From an uncultured Lachnospiraceae bacterium (GTDB lineage Bacteria > Bacillota > Clostridia > Lachnospirales > Lachnospiraceae), in NCBI GenBank assembly GCA_934317845.1, contig CAKRES010000001.1:62001-126000 (forward strand): 64,000 bases of DNA, in the 5' to 3' direction. The notes below the pieces were generated by a model, which was not told the DNA's origin, made no database searches, and saw only the letters and a program-made list of their open reading frames with translations. How positions within the stretch are numbered: position 1 is the stretch's first letter; every line of letters begins with the position of its first letter. This document shows, piece by piece, positions 44,996-53,504 of this stretch. A program made the translations under genes and the position numbers.

Positions 44996-45268
44996 ATGAC
45001 AATACTGGATAAATTTTTCAAAAAGAAAAGCTCTGGTGATTATGCAAAAGGCAGATTACAGATGATGCTTGTAAGTGACCGTGCCAACTGTTCTCCAGAG
45101 GTAATGGAGGCGATCAAACGTGATATTATGGATGTACTTGCCAAATACGTGGAGATCGACACAGAGAAGCTGGATATTCAGATCAATCAGGGTGGAGATG
45201 GATTAGAAACGGGAAATGCTCCGGTCTTACTGGCAAATATCCCGATCAAAAGTATGAAGGGACGTTAG
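44996..45268 (+). CDS. minE: Cell division topological specificity factor MinE
   Basis: This 90-residue protein has the N-terminal membrane-targeting and anti-MinCD region (ILDKFFKKKSSGDYAKGRLQMMLVSDR) and the topological domain with EVMEAIKRDIMDVLAKYVEID. Its presence means an oscillating MinCDE system, as in other Clostridia, rather than the DivIVA/MinJ type of Bacillus. A DivIVA-domain gene is nevertheless present at 51060, probably with a different role. Confidence 0.95.
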   Translation: MTILDKFFKKKSSGDYAKGRLQMMLVSDRANCSPEVMEAIKRDIMDVLAKYVEIDTEKLDIQINQGGDGLETGNAPVLLANIPIKSMKGR

Positions 45269-45299
45269 TCTTACTAGAAAATATAAATCAGGTGGAAAC

Positions 45300-46412
45300 A
45301 TGTTAAAAACGTACGAATTGCGAAATTACAATTTCAAATTGGTGATTCTTGTCATGATGATCAGTCTGATGGGAGTCGTATTTGTAAACGGGGCAGATGC
45401 AAGCTATACGAAAAAACACATTTTAGGGTTAGGTCTTGGACTTATGGTAATGGTAGTTGTTTCTCTGATCGACTATAATGTGTTTTGCAAGCTTTGGCCG
45501 ATCCTTTACAGCATAGACTGCGTTGTTCTTTTACTTGTAAAGCTGGTTGGATATGATGTGAATGGTGCCAAACGCTGGTTTAAGCTGCCGGGCATCGGTA
45601 CGATCCAGCCGTCGGAATTTGCCAAGATTGTGATGGTGCTATGTGTTGCCATTTTTTTGGAACGACATAAGGACGATCTGAACACATCCAAAACGCTGTT
45701 TAAGCTGGCTGTTTTTTGTGCGATACCAATTTTTTTGATCATGATTGAGACCGATCTTTCCACCAGTATAGATATTTTTGTTATGCTGTTTGCCATGATC
45801 TTTGTAGCAGGATTGAGTTATCGAATCATTGTTACTGCACTTGCGGTGCTTGTTCCGGTCATGTGTGCATTTTTGTACTATGTAGATCATGCTAAAAATG
45901 TGCTGATCTTAAAAGATTATCAGGTATCAAGAATCAAGGGATTTTTACATCCGAGTTCTTCTGTCAGCAGTACCGGATGGCAACAGGATAACTCAGTGAT
46001 GGCAATTGGTTCCGGAATGTTGAGTGGAAAAGGATTAAATGCCACTTCTGGTATTACGGTAAAGGATGCAAACCTTGTGCCGGAACAACAGACAGATTTT
46101 ATTTTCTCCATTGTAGGAGAGGAATTTGGCTTCATTGGATGCCTGATTGTTATTGCAATTTTACTCTTAATAATGTTACAATGTATTAAGATGGCGCGAA
46201 AAGCGCGCAACACATCCGGTATGCTGATCGCAACTGGAATTGCTTCGATGATCTGTTTTCAGTCATTTATTAATATTGGTGTTGCGACAAAGCTTTTGCC
46301 GAATACCGGGTTGCCACTTCCGTTTATAAGTTATGGATTAAGTTCCCTGCTGAGTTTAATGATAGGAATGGGATTGGTTTTAAATATTGGATTACAAAGA
46401 AGAAAATACTAA
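45300..46412 (+). CDS. rodA: SEDS glycosyltransferase RodA/FtsW
   Basis: The 370-residue multi-TM protein carries SEDS hallmarks: GAKRWFKLPGIGTIQPSEFAKI, the catalytic-Asp region IETDLSTSIDIFVM, and the C-terminal NIGVATKLLPNTGLPLPFISYGLSSLLS across two segments. SEDS proteins polymerise glycan strands together with a class B PBP. Linkage to mreBCD and PBP2 favours RodA over FtsW. Confidence 0.92.
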   Translation: MLKTYELRNYNFKLVILVMMISLMGVVFVNGADASYTKKHILGLGLGLMVMVVVSLIDYNVFCKLWPILYSIDCVVLLLVKLVGYDVNGAKRWFKLPGIGTIQPSEFAKIVMVLCVAIFLERHKDDLNTSKTLFKLAVFCAIPIFLIMIETDLSTSIDIFVMLFAMIFVAGLSYRIIVTALAVLVPVMCAFLYYVDHAKNVLILKDYQVSRIKGFLHPSSSVSSTGWQQDNSVMAIGSGMLSGKGLNATSGITVKDANLVPEQQTDFIFSIVGEEFGFIGCLIVIAILLLIMLQCIKMARKARNTSGMLIATGIASMICFQSFINIGVATKLLPNTGLPLPFISYGLSSLLSLMIGMGLVLNIGLQRRKY

Positions 46413-46429
46413 AGGGGGATGGCAAGCAT

Positions 46430-46825
46430 ATGAATATTGGATTTATTGCACATGACGCAAAAAAGAAGCTGATGCAGAATTTCTGCATTGCATATCGTGG
46501 CATTTTAGCACATCACGATCTGTTTTCCACCGGAACAACTGGACGGCTGATCGAAGAGGTAACTACGTTGAACGTTCATAAATATCTGGCAGGACATTTG
46601 GGTGGTGTTCAGCAGATGGGATCTCAGATAGAAAGCAATCAGATGGATCTTGTTATCTTTTTGCGTGATCCGCAGAATCCAAAATCACACGAGCCGGACA
46701 TCAAAGATATTGCACGATTGTGTGATATACACAATATTCCTTTGGCAACAAATCTTGCAACTGCAGAGATGCTGATCAAAGCCATGGAAAATGGTGATCT
46801 TGACTGGCGTGAATTATACCACTAA
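46430..46825 (+). CDS. mgsA: Methylglyoxal synthase homologue with catalytic Asp replaced by Val
   Basis: This 131-residue protein is clearly of the MgsA family: IAHDAKKKLMQNF, STGTTGRLIEEVT, FLRDPQNPKSHEPDI and ATNLATAEMLI. The Escherichia coli enzyme uses Asp71 of GGDQQ as catalytic base; here the motif reads GGVQQ (Val60, codon GTT at 46607-46609). Asp9, Asp80, His87 and Asp90, equivalent to E. coli Asp20, Asp91, His98 and Asp101, are kept. It may be inactive, use another base, or do something else. It lies between rodA and a DD-carboxypeptidase. Confidence 0.85.
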   Translation: MNIGFIAHDAKKKLMQNFCIAYRGILAHHDLFSTGTTGRLIEEVTTLNVHKYLAGHLGGVQQMGSQIESNQMDLVIFLRDPQNPKSHEPDIKDIARLCDIHNIPLATNLATAEMLIKAMENGDLDWRELYH

Positions 46826-46838
46826 GAGGTGTTTTTTT

Positions 46839-47825
46839 GTGAAACGTAGCACAGTGTTAAAAGGAATCTGCCTGCCGCTTAGTCTTTTGAGTCTTTTTCT
46901 TACAACAGGCTGTCAGGGTAGAACGATCACGAATGCCTATCATAATTATAATCTTCCAAGTCAGACGGAAAGTCAGCAGTTAAGCGAGAGTACACTTCAT
47001 CTGCCGGATGCGTTTTCTGCCAATTTAGCAGTGCTACCACAGGGCTTTACGAACCAGTTTTCCTACGAAGCCGATGCAAATGAAATGCTGCTTGTCAACG
47101 ATTCCACCAATGAGATTTTATATTCCAAAGATTCCATGAAACAGACGGCACCTGCCTCTACGACGAAGCTTCTGACCGCATATATTGTACTGACACAGTG
47201 TAATTTAAATGATACGGTTGTCATTTCGGATAATATTTACCTTGAGAATGGGGCAGTAGCTTTATTTTTGAAAAAAGGAGACCGGATCACAGTAGATGAG
47301 TTGTTGCATGGTCTTTTGATCGAGTCTGCCAATGACTGTGCTGTAGCACTTGCCAATTATGTCAGTGGCAGTGTGAAAGAGTTTGCTAAACTTATGAACC
47401 AGACTGCCAAAAGCATGGGAGCAACACATTCTCATTTTAAAAATCCACATGGACTGGATGAAACAGGACATTATTCCTGTGCGTATGATCTGTATCTGAT
47501 CTTAAAAAAAGACCTGGAGATCCCTCATTTTGTAGAGATTGTTTCTACCAGGGAATATACAGTAACCTATCATGATGAAGAAGGAGAGAAGATCAAAATC
47601 CCGATTACTTCCACGAATCATTATTTCAGCGAATTAGCGAAAGTTCCGGATCAGATCACAATCATTGGAGGAAAGACCGGAACAACCAGTGGGGCAGGAC
47701 ATTGTCTCGTGTTATCTGCACAAAATGCGAAACAGGAACAGTTGATCGGTGTGGTGTTACATGCCGGAGACAAAACAGAACTCTATGATATCATGTCACA
47801 TTTGTTGACTCAAAATCAAAATTGA
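46839..47825 (+). CDS. D-alanyl-D-alanine carboxypeptidase, lipoprotein form
   Basis: The 328-residue protein has a signal peptide with lipobox LTTGC (lipidated Cys25) and the three PBP motifs of the DacA/DacF family: STTK with Ser107 and Lys110, SAN at 163-165 and KTG at Lys279. It should trim the terminal D-Ala from stem pentapeptides at the outer face of the membrane. Unlike most DacA/DacF proteins, it appears to end soon after the catalytic domain. The GTG start at 46839 follows AAGAGGTG; an upstream ATG inside mgsA lacks one. Confidence 0.9.
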   Translation: MKRSTVLKGICLPLSLLSLFLTTGCQGRTITNAYHNYNLPSQTESQQLSESTLHLPDAFSANLAVLPQGFTNQFSYEADANEMLLVNDSTNEILYSKDSMKQTAPASTTKLLTAYIVLTQCNLNDTVVISDNIYLENGAVALFLKKGDRITVDELLHGLLIESANDCAVALANYVSGSVKEFAKLMNQTAKSMGATHSHFKNPHGLDETGHYSCAYDLYLILKKDLEIPHFVEIVSTREYTVTYHDEEGEKIKIPITSTNHYFSELAKVPDQITIIGGKTGTTSGAGHCLVLSAQNAKQEQLIGVVLHAGDKTELYDIMSHLLTQNQN

Positions 47826-47835
47826 TGTTATGTAG

Positions 47836-47859
47836 ACCCGCTCGATGGAGCGGGTTTTT
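47836..47859 (+). terminator. Terminator after the carboxypeptidase
   Basis: ACCCGCTC at 47836-47843 pairs with GAGCGGGT at 47848-47855 around a four-base loop and runs into TTTTT. It closes the morphogenesis gene run that starts before mreB. Confidence 0.92.
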
Positions 47860-47903
47860 GATTCAACCTAAACAGAATATATCTGCTGATGCGGATTATT
47901 TTG

Positions 47904-48107
47904 TTACATATCCTGATTTCGTAAGTAGAAACTGATCGAATAAAGTCCGCTGACACCGATCAAAGCGTAGATGATGCGGGATAAGATTGACATATTTCCA
48001 AAGATCACATTGACAAGATCAAACCGGAAAAATCCAATCAACCCCCAGTTGATCGCACCGATGATAACCAGTGTTAAAACGATATAGTCGAATACATTAT
48101 ATTTCAT
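47904..48107 (-). CDS. DUF378 small membrane protein
   Basis: This 67-residue protein has two transmembrane helices and the DUF378 pattern (YIVLTLVIIGAINWGLIGFF, then LSRIIYALIGVSGLYSI). A GAGGAGG site precedes the start on the minus strand. It is one of few minus-strand genes in the first 56 kb and stands alone between two plus-strand operons. The function is unknown. Confidence 0.87.
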   Translation of the reverse strand: MKYNVFDYIVLTLVIIGAINWGLIGFFRFDLVNVIFGNMSILSRIIYALIGVSGLYSISFYLRNQDM

Positions 48108-48180
48108 ATACGTTTCCTCCTCTATTTCCTAGATGTATTGTTAGTTTTTGCATTTTTTAAGAAATTATGCATAAAAAACA

Positions 48181-48209
48181 TTGAGTTTAAGCACCTTACA
48201 TGCTACAAT
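48181..48209 (+). promoter_or_regulatory. Promoter of the HlyD-like/sepF operon
   Basis: TTGAGT at 48181-48186 and TACAAT at 48204-48209 are 17 bases apart, with an extended -10 TG at 48201-48202. The start of transcription would be near 48216, about 60 bases before the first gene. Confidence 0.6.
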
Positions 48210-48274
48210 GTATAGTGAAGTTTTTGTGTGTTTTATCGGATTTTGTATACGAAGAACACGTAAGGGAGTTGTGT

Positions 48275-49711
48275 ATGGCGAAAAATACGGTTCGATATAA
48301 AAAAAGAAAGCCAACAACGGCTCATTTTCGATTGAATATAGCTACCATCATTGCAATGATGGTGTTATTTTATCTGATCGCGCATGTTTTGGTTTCCATG
48401 TCAAAGCCTGTGATCTCCACTTATGAGGTTACCAGCCAACAGATTAATGATAAGATCACCACAACAGGGATTGCTCTGCGAAAGGAACAGGTTGTGGCAA
48501 CAGACAAAGCGGGTTATCTGACCTATTATGTAGCAGATGGAGAACGTGTTGGCGTGAATTCCACGGTATATGCGGTAGACAGTTCCGGTTCTTTAAAAAA
48601 TGAGTTGTCTAACGATGACGGGGAGATTGCATTATCTGATGACGATTATCTGGATATAAAAAATCAGATCATTGATTATAAAAGTTCTTATAAAGAAGCT
48701 GATTTTGGCGCACTTTATGATTTTAAATATGCGCTTTGTAATAACATTTCAGAGATTACAACGGATTCTCTGATCTCTAAGATGGATGACTTGATCGAGA
48801 AAGGAATGATCTCTCCTTCTAACCAGATCAAGGCACAGAAAGCAGGCGTTGTATCATATTGTTACGATGGATTAGAGGGATTGACCGAAGAACAGCTTTC
48901 CCCGGAGCTTTTTAGTACAACGGATAATAATATGACAGAGACTCGTACAACTGACATGTATGCGATCGGTTCTGCAGCGTATCGTCTTGTGACAGAAGAG
49001 AACTGGAAACTTGCATTGGAACTTAACAAAGATCAGTATGAGCGTTTGCATGACGAGGAATACATGACGGTCAAGTTCTTAAAGGATGATCTGAAGGTAG
49101 AGCGTCCTGTGACATTTTATGAGCAGAACAATGGTTATTTTGCTGTTGTGTCATTTAACAAATATATGGATCGATATGTGGACGAGCGGTATTTGAATGT
49201 GGAGATCGTGCTGGATTCTTTAGAAGGTCTGAAGATACCAAACAGCAGCTTGATCAAAAAGCAGCTTTATAAAATTCCGGTAGAATATGCGGTGAAATGC
49301 GATCAGTCGGCATCTGGTGTAGGATTTAATGCGGTGACTGGTTATGATGATAATGGGCATTCTGATACGGAAACGATTCAACCGGCTATTTGTTATAAAG
49401 ATGAAAAAAAAGGTTTTTTCTATGTTAGTACTGCTGATATCAAGCAAGGAACTGTTTTAATACAAAATGCTGAAAGCAAAGAAGCGGGTGAAAAAGGAGA
49501 AACCGGTTCCACTTATACGATTGGTGAAACCAAGGAATTTGAAGGTGTTTATACGATTAATAAAGGTTATGCCCAGTTTGTGGTGATCAACAATCTATAT
49601 CAGGCAGATGATTTTTGTATCGCACAAGCCAATACAGAATTTGGTGTCAAGCAATATGATCATATTGTCCTGAAAAGCGCAGCGATCAAAGAAGGGCAGA
49701 TCATTTACTAA
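48275..49711 (+). CDS. HlyD-like single-pass membrane protein of the sepF cluster
   Basis: This 478-residue protein has a basic N-terminus, one transmembrane helix near residues 25-45 and a long extracytoplasmic part. The beginning of that part (KITTTGIALRKEQVVATDKAGYLTYYVADGERV) resembles the first half of a barrel-sandwich hybrid domain as in HlyD-type adaptors. No ABC transporter is encoded nearby; instead yggS, sepF and divIVA follow in the same direction. A structural role in the envelope is possible. The start at 48275 follows AAGGGAG; an earlier ATG at 48200 overlaps the promoter. Confidence 0.6.
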   Translation: MAKNTVRYKKRKPTTAHFRLNIATIIAMMVLFYLIAHVLVSMSKPVISTYEVTSQQINDKITTTGIALRKEQVVATDKAGYLTYYVADGERVGVNSTVYAVDSSGSLKNELSNDDGEIALSDDDYLDIKNQIIDYKSSYKEADFGALYDFKYALCNNISEITTDSLISKMDDLIEKGMISPSNQIKAQKAGVVSYCYDGLEGLTEEQLSPELFSTTDNNMTETRTTDMYAIGSAAYRLVTEENWKLALELNKDQYERLHDEEYMTVKFLKDDLKVERPVTFYEQNNGYFAVVSFNKYMDRYVDERYLNVEIVLDSLEGLKIPNSSLIKKQLYKIPVEYAVKCDQSASGVGFNAVTGYDDNGHSDTETIQPAICYKDEKKGFFYVSTADIKQGTVLIQNAESKEAGEKGETGSTYTIGETKEFEGVYTINKGYAQFVVINNLYQADDFCIAQANTEFGVKQYDHIVLKSAAIKEGQIIY

Positions 49712-49735
49712 TATTCTTAGAAAGAAGTGATTTCG

Positions 49736-50428
49736 TTGTTACAGGATAACTTAAAAAAGGTACAGGAAAATATACGAAAAGCCTGTAAAAAAGCGGGAAG
49801 AAATGAAGAGGAAGTGACACTGATTGCAGTGAGTAAAACGAAGCCTCTTTCCGATCTGGAAGAGATTTTGGATGCTGGTGTGATCGAGTTTGGAGAAAAT
49901 AAAGTGCAGGAACTGTGTGACAAATTCGAACATATTAAATCTCCGGTTCACTGGCACATGATTGGACATTTGCAGACGAATAAGGTAAAATATATTGTAG
50001 ATAAGGTATGTTTGATCCATTCTGTAGATTCTTTAAAGCTTGCCAATCAGATTTCCAAGGAAGCGGAGAAGAAACAGGTGGAGTGTGATGTACTGATCGA
50101 AGTAAATGTGGCACAAGAAGAAAGCAAGTTTGGTATTACGACGGATGAGACATTAGCATTGATCCGTGAAGTAGCTGCTCTTCCTCATGTTCATATCAAG
50201 GGACTTATGACGATTGCACCGTTTGTGGATGATCCGGAAGAAAATCGTCCGGTATTCCGTTCACTATACGAATTATCGAAAACGGTGGCGAAGGAACAGA
50301 TCCCGGATGTATCCATGGAGATCCTATCGATGGGCATGACAAATGACTATATGGTTGCTATTGAAGAGGGAGCAACTATGGTACGTGTGGGAACCGGAAT
50401 TTTCGGGGAACGCAACTATAACATATAA
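49736..50428 (+). CDS. YggS/PROSC-family PLP homeostasis protein
   Basis: The 230-residue protein has the fold type III PLP-binding pattern: VTLIAVSKTKPLSDLEEIL with the PLP lysine, FGENKVQEL, WHMIGHLQTNKVKYI, and SMGMTNDYMVAIEEGATMVRVGTGIFG. The family controls free pyridoxal phosphate levels. It is often upstream of sepF in Firmicutes, as here. The TTG at 49736 gives the family-typical N-terminus; a GTG at 49727 is an alternative. Confidence 0.93.
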   Translation: MLQDNLKKVQENIRKACKKAGRNEEEVTLIAVSKTKPLSDLEEILDAGVIEFGENKVQELCDKFEHIKSPVHWHMIGHLQTNKVKYIVDKVCLIHSVDSLKLANQISKEAEKKQVECDVLIEVNVAQEESKFGITTDETLALIREVAALPHVHIKGLMTIAPFVDDPEENRPVFRSLYELSKTVAKEQIPDVSMEILSMGMTNDYMVAIEEGATMVRVGTGIFGERNYNI

Positions 50429-50454
50429 ATAGCTTAGTATAAAGGAGAAAAACG

Positions 50455-51036
50455 ATGGGTGTTTTTGATAAATTTTTAAATTCATTTGGGTTAGACAGTG
50501 ATGATTATGATGATGAGATGGATTATTTAGACGATGAAGAGGAAGTACGTCCAAAGAAATCCAAAAAAATAAAGTATGAAGAGGAACCGGAGGAGGAAGA
50601 AAACGCATTCCAGAAAACATATACCAACCGTTTTATGGATTCTTCCAAATCTCAGTCTTCTCGTCCAAAACCTCAGGCTGTTGCCAGCCGCAGTTCCTCT
50701 AAGCTGGTACCACTTACTTCTTCTAATCATGGTGGAATTGATGAGATTTTTGTACTTCGTCCAACAAATGATGATGACTGTTGGGAGATCATCGATGCAT
50801 TAAAAGAAGGAAAAGCAATCATCATCAATTTAGAAGGAATGAATACAGATGATGCACAGCACATCATTGATATTATTGTCGGATGCTGTTATACCATCGA
50901 TGGCGATATTAAGCGTATTGCTCCGAGTGTATTTGTGGCAGCCCCTCATGATATGGAGATCAATATCAGAGAGGATCTTTTAAATGAAGTGCTTACACCG
51001 GGCGGTAATATGCTTGATTTGCGTAACGAATACTAA
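50455..51036 (+). CDS. sepF: Cell division protein SepF
   Basis: This 193-residue protein has an N-terminal membrane-binding helix (MGVFDKFLNSFGL), an acidic and Ser-rich linker, and the SepF core (IFVLRPTNDDDCWEIIDALKEGKAIIINLEGM across strands, then AQHIIDIIVGCCYTIDG). SepF bundles FtsZ and tethers it to the membrane. The linker is longer than in Bacillus SepF. It starts 26 bases after yggS behind AAAGGAG. Confidence 0.95.
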   Translation: MGVFDKFLNSFGLDSDDYDDEMDYLDDEEEVRPKKSKKIKYEEEPEEEENAFQKTYTNRFMDSSKSQSSRPKPQAVASRSSSKLVPLTSSNHGGIDEIFVLRPTNDDDCWEIIDALKEGKAIIINLEGMNTDDAQHIIDIIVGCCYTIDGDIKRIAPSVFVAAPHDMEINIREDLLNEVLTPGGNMLDLRNEY

Positions 51037-51059
51037 TTATACACAGGAGGGAAGTTGCC

Positions 51060-51812
51060 ATGATGTCACCAGAAGAAATCTTTGATAAGAAGTTTGAAAA
51101 GGGACGCGGTTATGATAAGAAGGAAGTGGATGATTATCTACAGGAGCTTTATCAGGCGTATAAAGATCTCTATACGCAGAATGTTGAGTATCAGGATCAG
51201 ATCCGTACCTTAAACAATGGTTTACAGCATTATAAAACGATTGAGACATCGCTGCAGAAGGCTTTGATCTTAGCAGAGAAGACTGCAGATGAAACGATCC
51301 AGACAGCAAAACTGAAAGCGGACAGTATTATCCGGGAAGCGGAGAACCGTGCTGCTACTTATACTTCCGATTCCAAAGCAGAATTAGAAGCTGTACATGG
51401 TAAAACGATTGGTCTGATGCAGGAATATGTACGATATAAAGCACAGTTTAATAAGCTGATCCAGGATCAGATCGAGTTGTTAAATGGTTCACGTTTTGAA
51501 ATACAGACTGAGGATCTGCTTGCTTTTCAGAAATTAAGTGAGGAAGAGAGCAATAATACAGCAGCTTCTTTAGCTGACACTATGCCGATTCCAGATGCGG
51601 AGTCCAAAAATATTATAGAAAACGATGGCAATGAAGCAGCTGCAACAGTAAGTTTTGGGGCAACTTCGGAATCCAATATTAACTATGAATCACTTGACGG
51701 TAATCAGGAAACTGTTTCTTATGAAGCCAATAATTCTACAATGAACAATCTGGATTATTTAAATGCAGCAGAACGCTTCAATGAGGAAACATTACAGCAT
51801 TCTGTTGAATAA
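51060..51812 (+). CDS. divIVA: DivIVA-domain protein
   Basis: The 250-residue protein starts with the DivIVA lipid-binding domain (PEEIFDKKFEKGRGYDKKEVDDYLQEL), continues as a coiled coil to about residue 145, and ends in a low-complexity Asn/Glu/Ser-rich tail. DivIVA proteins sense negative membrane curvature and act as polar or septal scaffolds. Since MinE is present in this genome, the role here may be in division-site or wall-synthesis organisation rather than Min localisation. Confidence 0.9.
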   Translation: MMSPEEIFDKKFEKGRGYDKKEVDDYLQELYQAYKDLYTQNVEYQDQIRTLNNGLQHYKTIETSLQKALILAEKTADETIQTAKLKADSIIREAENRAATYTSDSKAELEAVHGKTIGLMQEYVRYKAQFNKLIQDQIELLNGSRFEIQTEDLLAFQKLSEEESNNTAASLADTMPIPDAESKNIIENDGNEAAATVSFGATSESNINYESLDGNQETVSYEANNSTMNNLDYLNAAERFNEETLQHSVE

Positions 51813-51822
51813 TCTTTTGACC

Positions 51823-51870
51823 AAAAGTTACTACAAGAGTTTCTGCTGATACTTTGTAGTAACTTTTTTT
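51823..51870 (+). terminator. Terminator after divIVA
   Basis: AAAAGTTACTACAA at 51823-51836 pairs with TTGTAGTAACTTTT at 51854-51867, with a 17-base loop and a T run. It ends the yggS-sepF-divIVA unit just before aroB. Confidence 0.88.
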
Positions 51871-51895
51871 CATGAGAAAAGAAAGGATAAAACAT

Positions 51896-53008
51896 ATGAA
51901 ATATTCAAATACTGAAGTTATGATAGTCAAACAAAACCATCTTCCACTTTATGATATCGTGTTTGCATCTGATTTCTCTGATTTGATCGACTCCTGTACT
52001 TGTTTAGAGCTTGCAGATCGCAAGGTGATGATCGTTTCAGATTCTCATGTTGCAAAACATTATCTGGAAGAGGTATCGTCTTTGTTTGAAGATGCATGTG
52101 CGCATGTGTCTACGTTTGTTTTTCCAGCCGGAGAAGCACAGAAAAATCTTGATACGGTAAAGAAATTATATACACATTTGATCGAGGAGCACTTTGAACG
52201 TCGTGATATTATGGTGGCGTTAGGCGGCGGTGTAGTTGGTGATCTGACCGGGTACACTGCAGCTACCTATTTGCGTGGAATTGACTTTATCCAGATCCCA
52301 ACTACCTTATTGGCGCAAGTAGACAGCAGTATTGGTGGAAAAACAGGGGTGGATTTTGCTTGTTATAAAAATATGGTTGGTGCATTTCATCAGCCTAAAC
52401 TTGTATATATCAATACAACAACCTTATCTACATTGAGTCGGAGGGAATTTTTATCCGGCATGGGCGAGGTAGTGAAGTATGGCATTATTCACGATGCTGC
52501 ATTTTTCACATGGCTGCAGCGTCATATGAATGAAATCATTGTATTAGAACCGACTGTGATCAAGCAGATGATCTACCAAAGTTGCGACAATAAGCGGGAT
52601 ATCGTGGAAAGGGATCCAAAGGAGAAAGGTGAGCGTGCTCTGTTAAACTTTGGACATACGCTGGGACATGCCATCGAAAAGTTAACAGGTTTCCGTTATC
52701 TGCATGGAGAATGTGTTGGAGTAGGAAGTATATTAGCTGCAAGGATCGCATGTAATATGGGAGAGATCACAGAAAGTGATCGGAATGCTATTGAACATAT
52801 GATAGGAGCATTTGAATGCCCAATGATCCGGGATTATGATGTGGAAAAAGTCATCGAGACAATGAAATCGGATAAAAAAATGTGTGCCGGAAAGATTAAG
52901 TTTGTTCTGATCGATCAGATTGGACATGCATTTATTACAAGACAGGTTACCGATCAGGATATAAGAATTGTTTTGGAGGAATATAAAAATGAGTCAGACG
53001 AAGAATAA
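51896..53008 (+). CDS. aroB: 3-dehydroquinate synthase
   Basis: This 370-residue enzyme contains VALGGGVVGDLTGYTAATYLRG (NAD-binding), IPTTLLAQVDSSIGGKTGVD, and the metal-binding NFGHTLGHAIEKL and HGECVGVG. It makes 3-dehydroquinate from DAHP in the shikimate pathway. The start at 51896 behind AAAGGAT is preferred over the ATG at 51872, which lies on the edge of the divIVA terminator. No other aromatic synthesis gene is nearby. Confidence 0.95.
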   Translation: MKYSNTEVMIVKQNHLPLYDIVFASDFSDLIDSCTCLELADRKVMIVSDSHVAKHYLEEVSSLFEDACAHVSTFVFPAGEAQKNLDTVKKLYTHLIEEHFERRDIMVALGGGVVGDLTGYTAATYLRGIDFIQIPTTLLAQVDSSIGGKTGVDFACYKNMVGAFHQPKLVYINTTTLSTLSRREFLSGMGEVVKYGIIHDAAFFTWLQRHMNEIIVLEPTVIKQMIYQSCDNKRDIVERDPKEKGERALLNFGHTLGHAIEKLTGFRYLHGECVGVGSILAARIACNMGEITESDRNAIEHMIGAFECPMIRDYDVEKVIETMKSDKKMCAGKIKFVLIDQIGHAFITRQVTDQDIRIVLEEYKNESDEE

Positions 53009-53504
53009 AGCGTGGAAGATTATGTTGCTTCATCTTGTTTCATTTTTTTGTTTTTTCCTTTTGTTTGGAATTGATCAGCTTAGTAAAGCATGGGCTGTTT
53101 CCCATTTAAAGGATCAATTGCCCCGTACTTTTTTTCATGACTGGTTTGAACTGTTTTATTTAGAAAACAAAGGGGCTGCCTGGGGGATGTTAAGTGGGCA
53201 AACTACATTTTTAATTATTATAACGGTCGTGGTCTTGGTTGCCATTTTCCTGTGGTATGCAAAGATCCCTTATCAGAAACAGACGATAGTATTAAAGATA
53301 TCCCTGATCATGATTGCAAGCGGTGCACTTGGTAATATGATGGATCGTATTTTACATCACTATGTGATCGATTTCCTATATGTGAAGCGTATTGATTTCC
53401 CGGTGTTTAATATTGCGGATATTTATGTTACCCTTGGAGCTCTACTGTTTGTTCTGGCATATTTGTTTCATAAAGAACCGGAAAAGAGTGAGGAACAGTC
53501 ATGA
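52989..53504 (+). CDS. lspA: Lipoprotein signal peptidase (signal peptidase II)
   Basis: The 171-residue protein has four transmembrane segments and the catalytic aspartates Asp128 (YVIDFL) and Asp144 (FNIADIYV), with NKGAAWGM upstream. It cleaves prolipoproteins before the lipidated Cys; this window encodes at least two likely substrates (16468 and 46839). It overlaps aroB by 20 bases and the next gene by 4. A start at 52968 is possible but would run deeper into aroB. Confidence 0.95.
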   Translation: MSQTKNKAWKIMLLHLVSFFCFFLLFGIDQLSKAWAVSHLKDQLPRTFFHDWFELFYLENKGAAWGMLSGQTTFLIIITVVVLVAIFLWYAKIPYQKQTIVLKISLIMIASGALGNMMDRILHHYVIDFLYVKRIDFPVFNIADIYVTLGALLFVLAYLFHKEPEKSEEQS

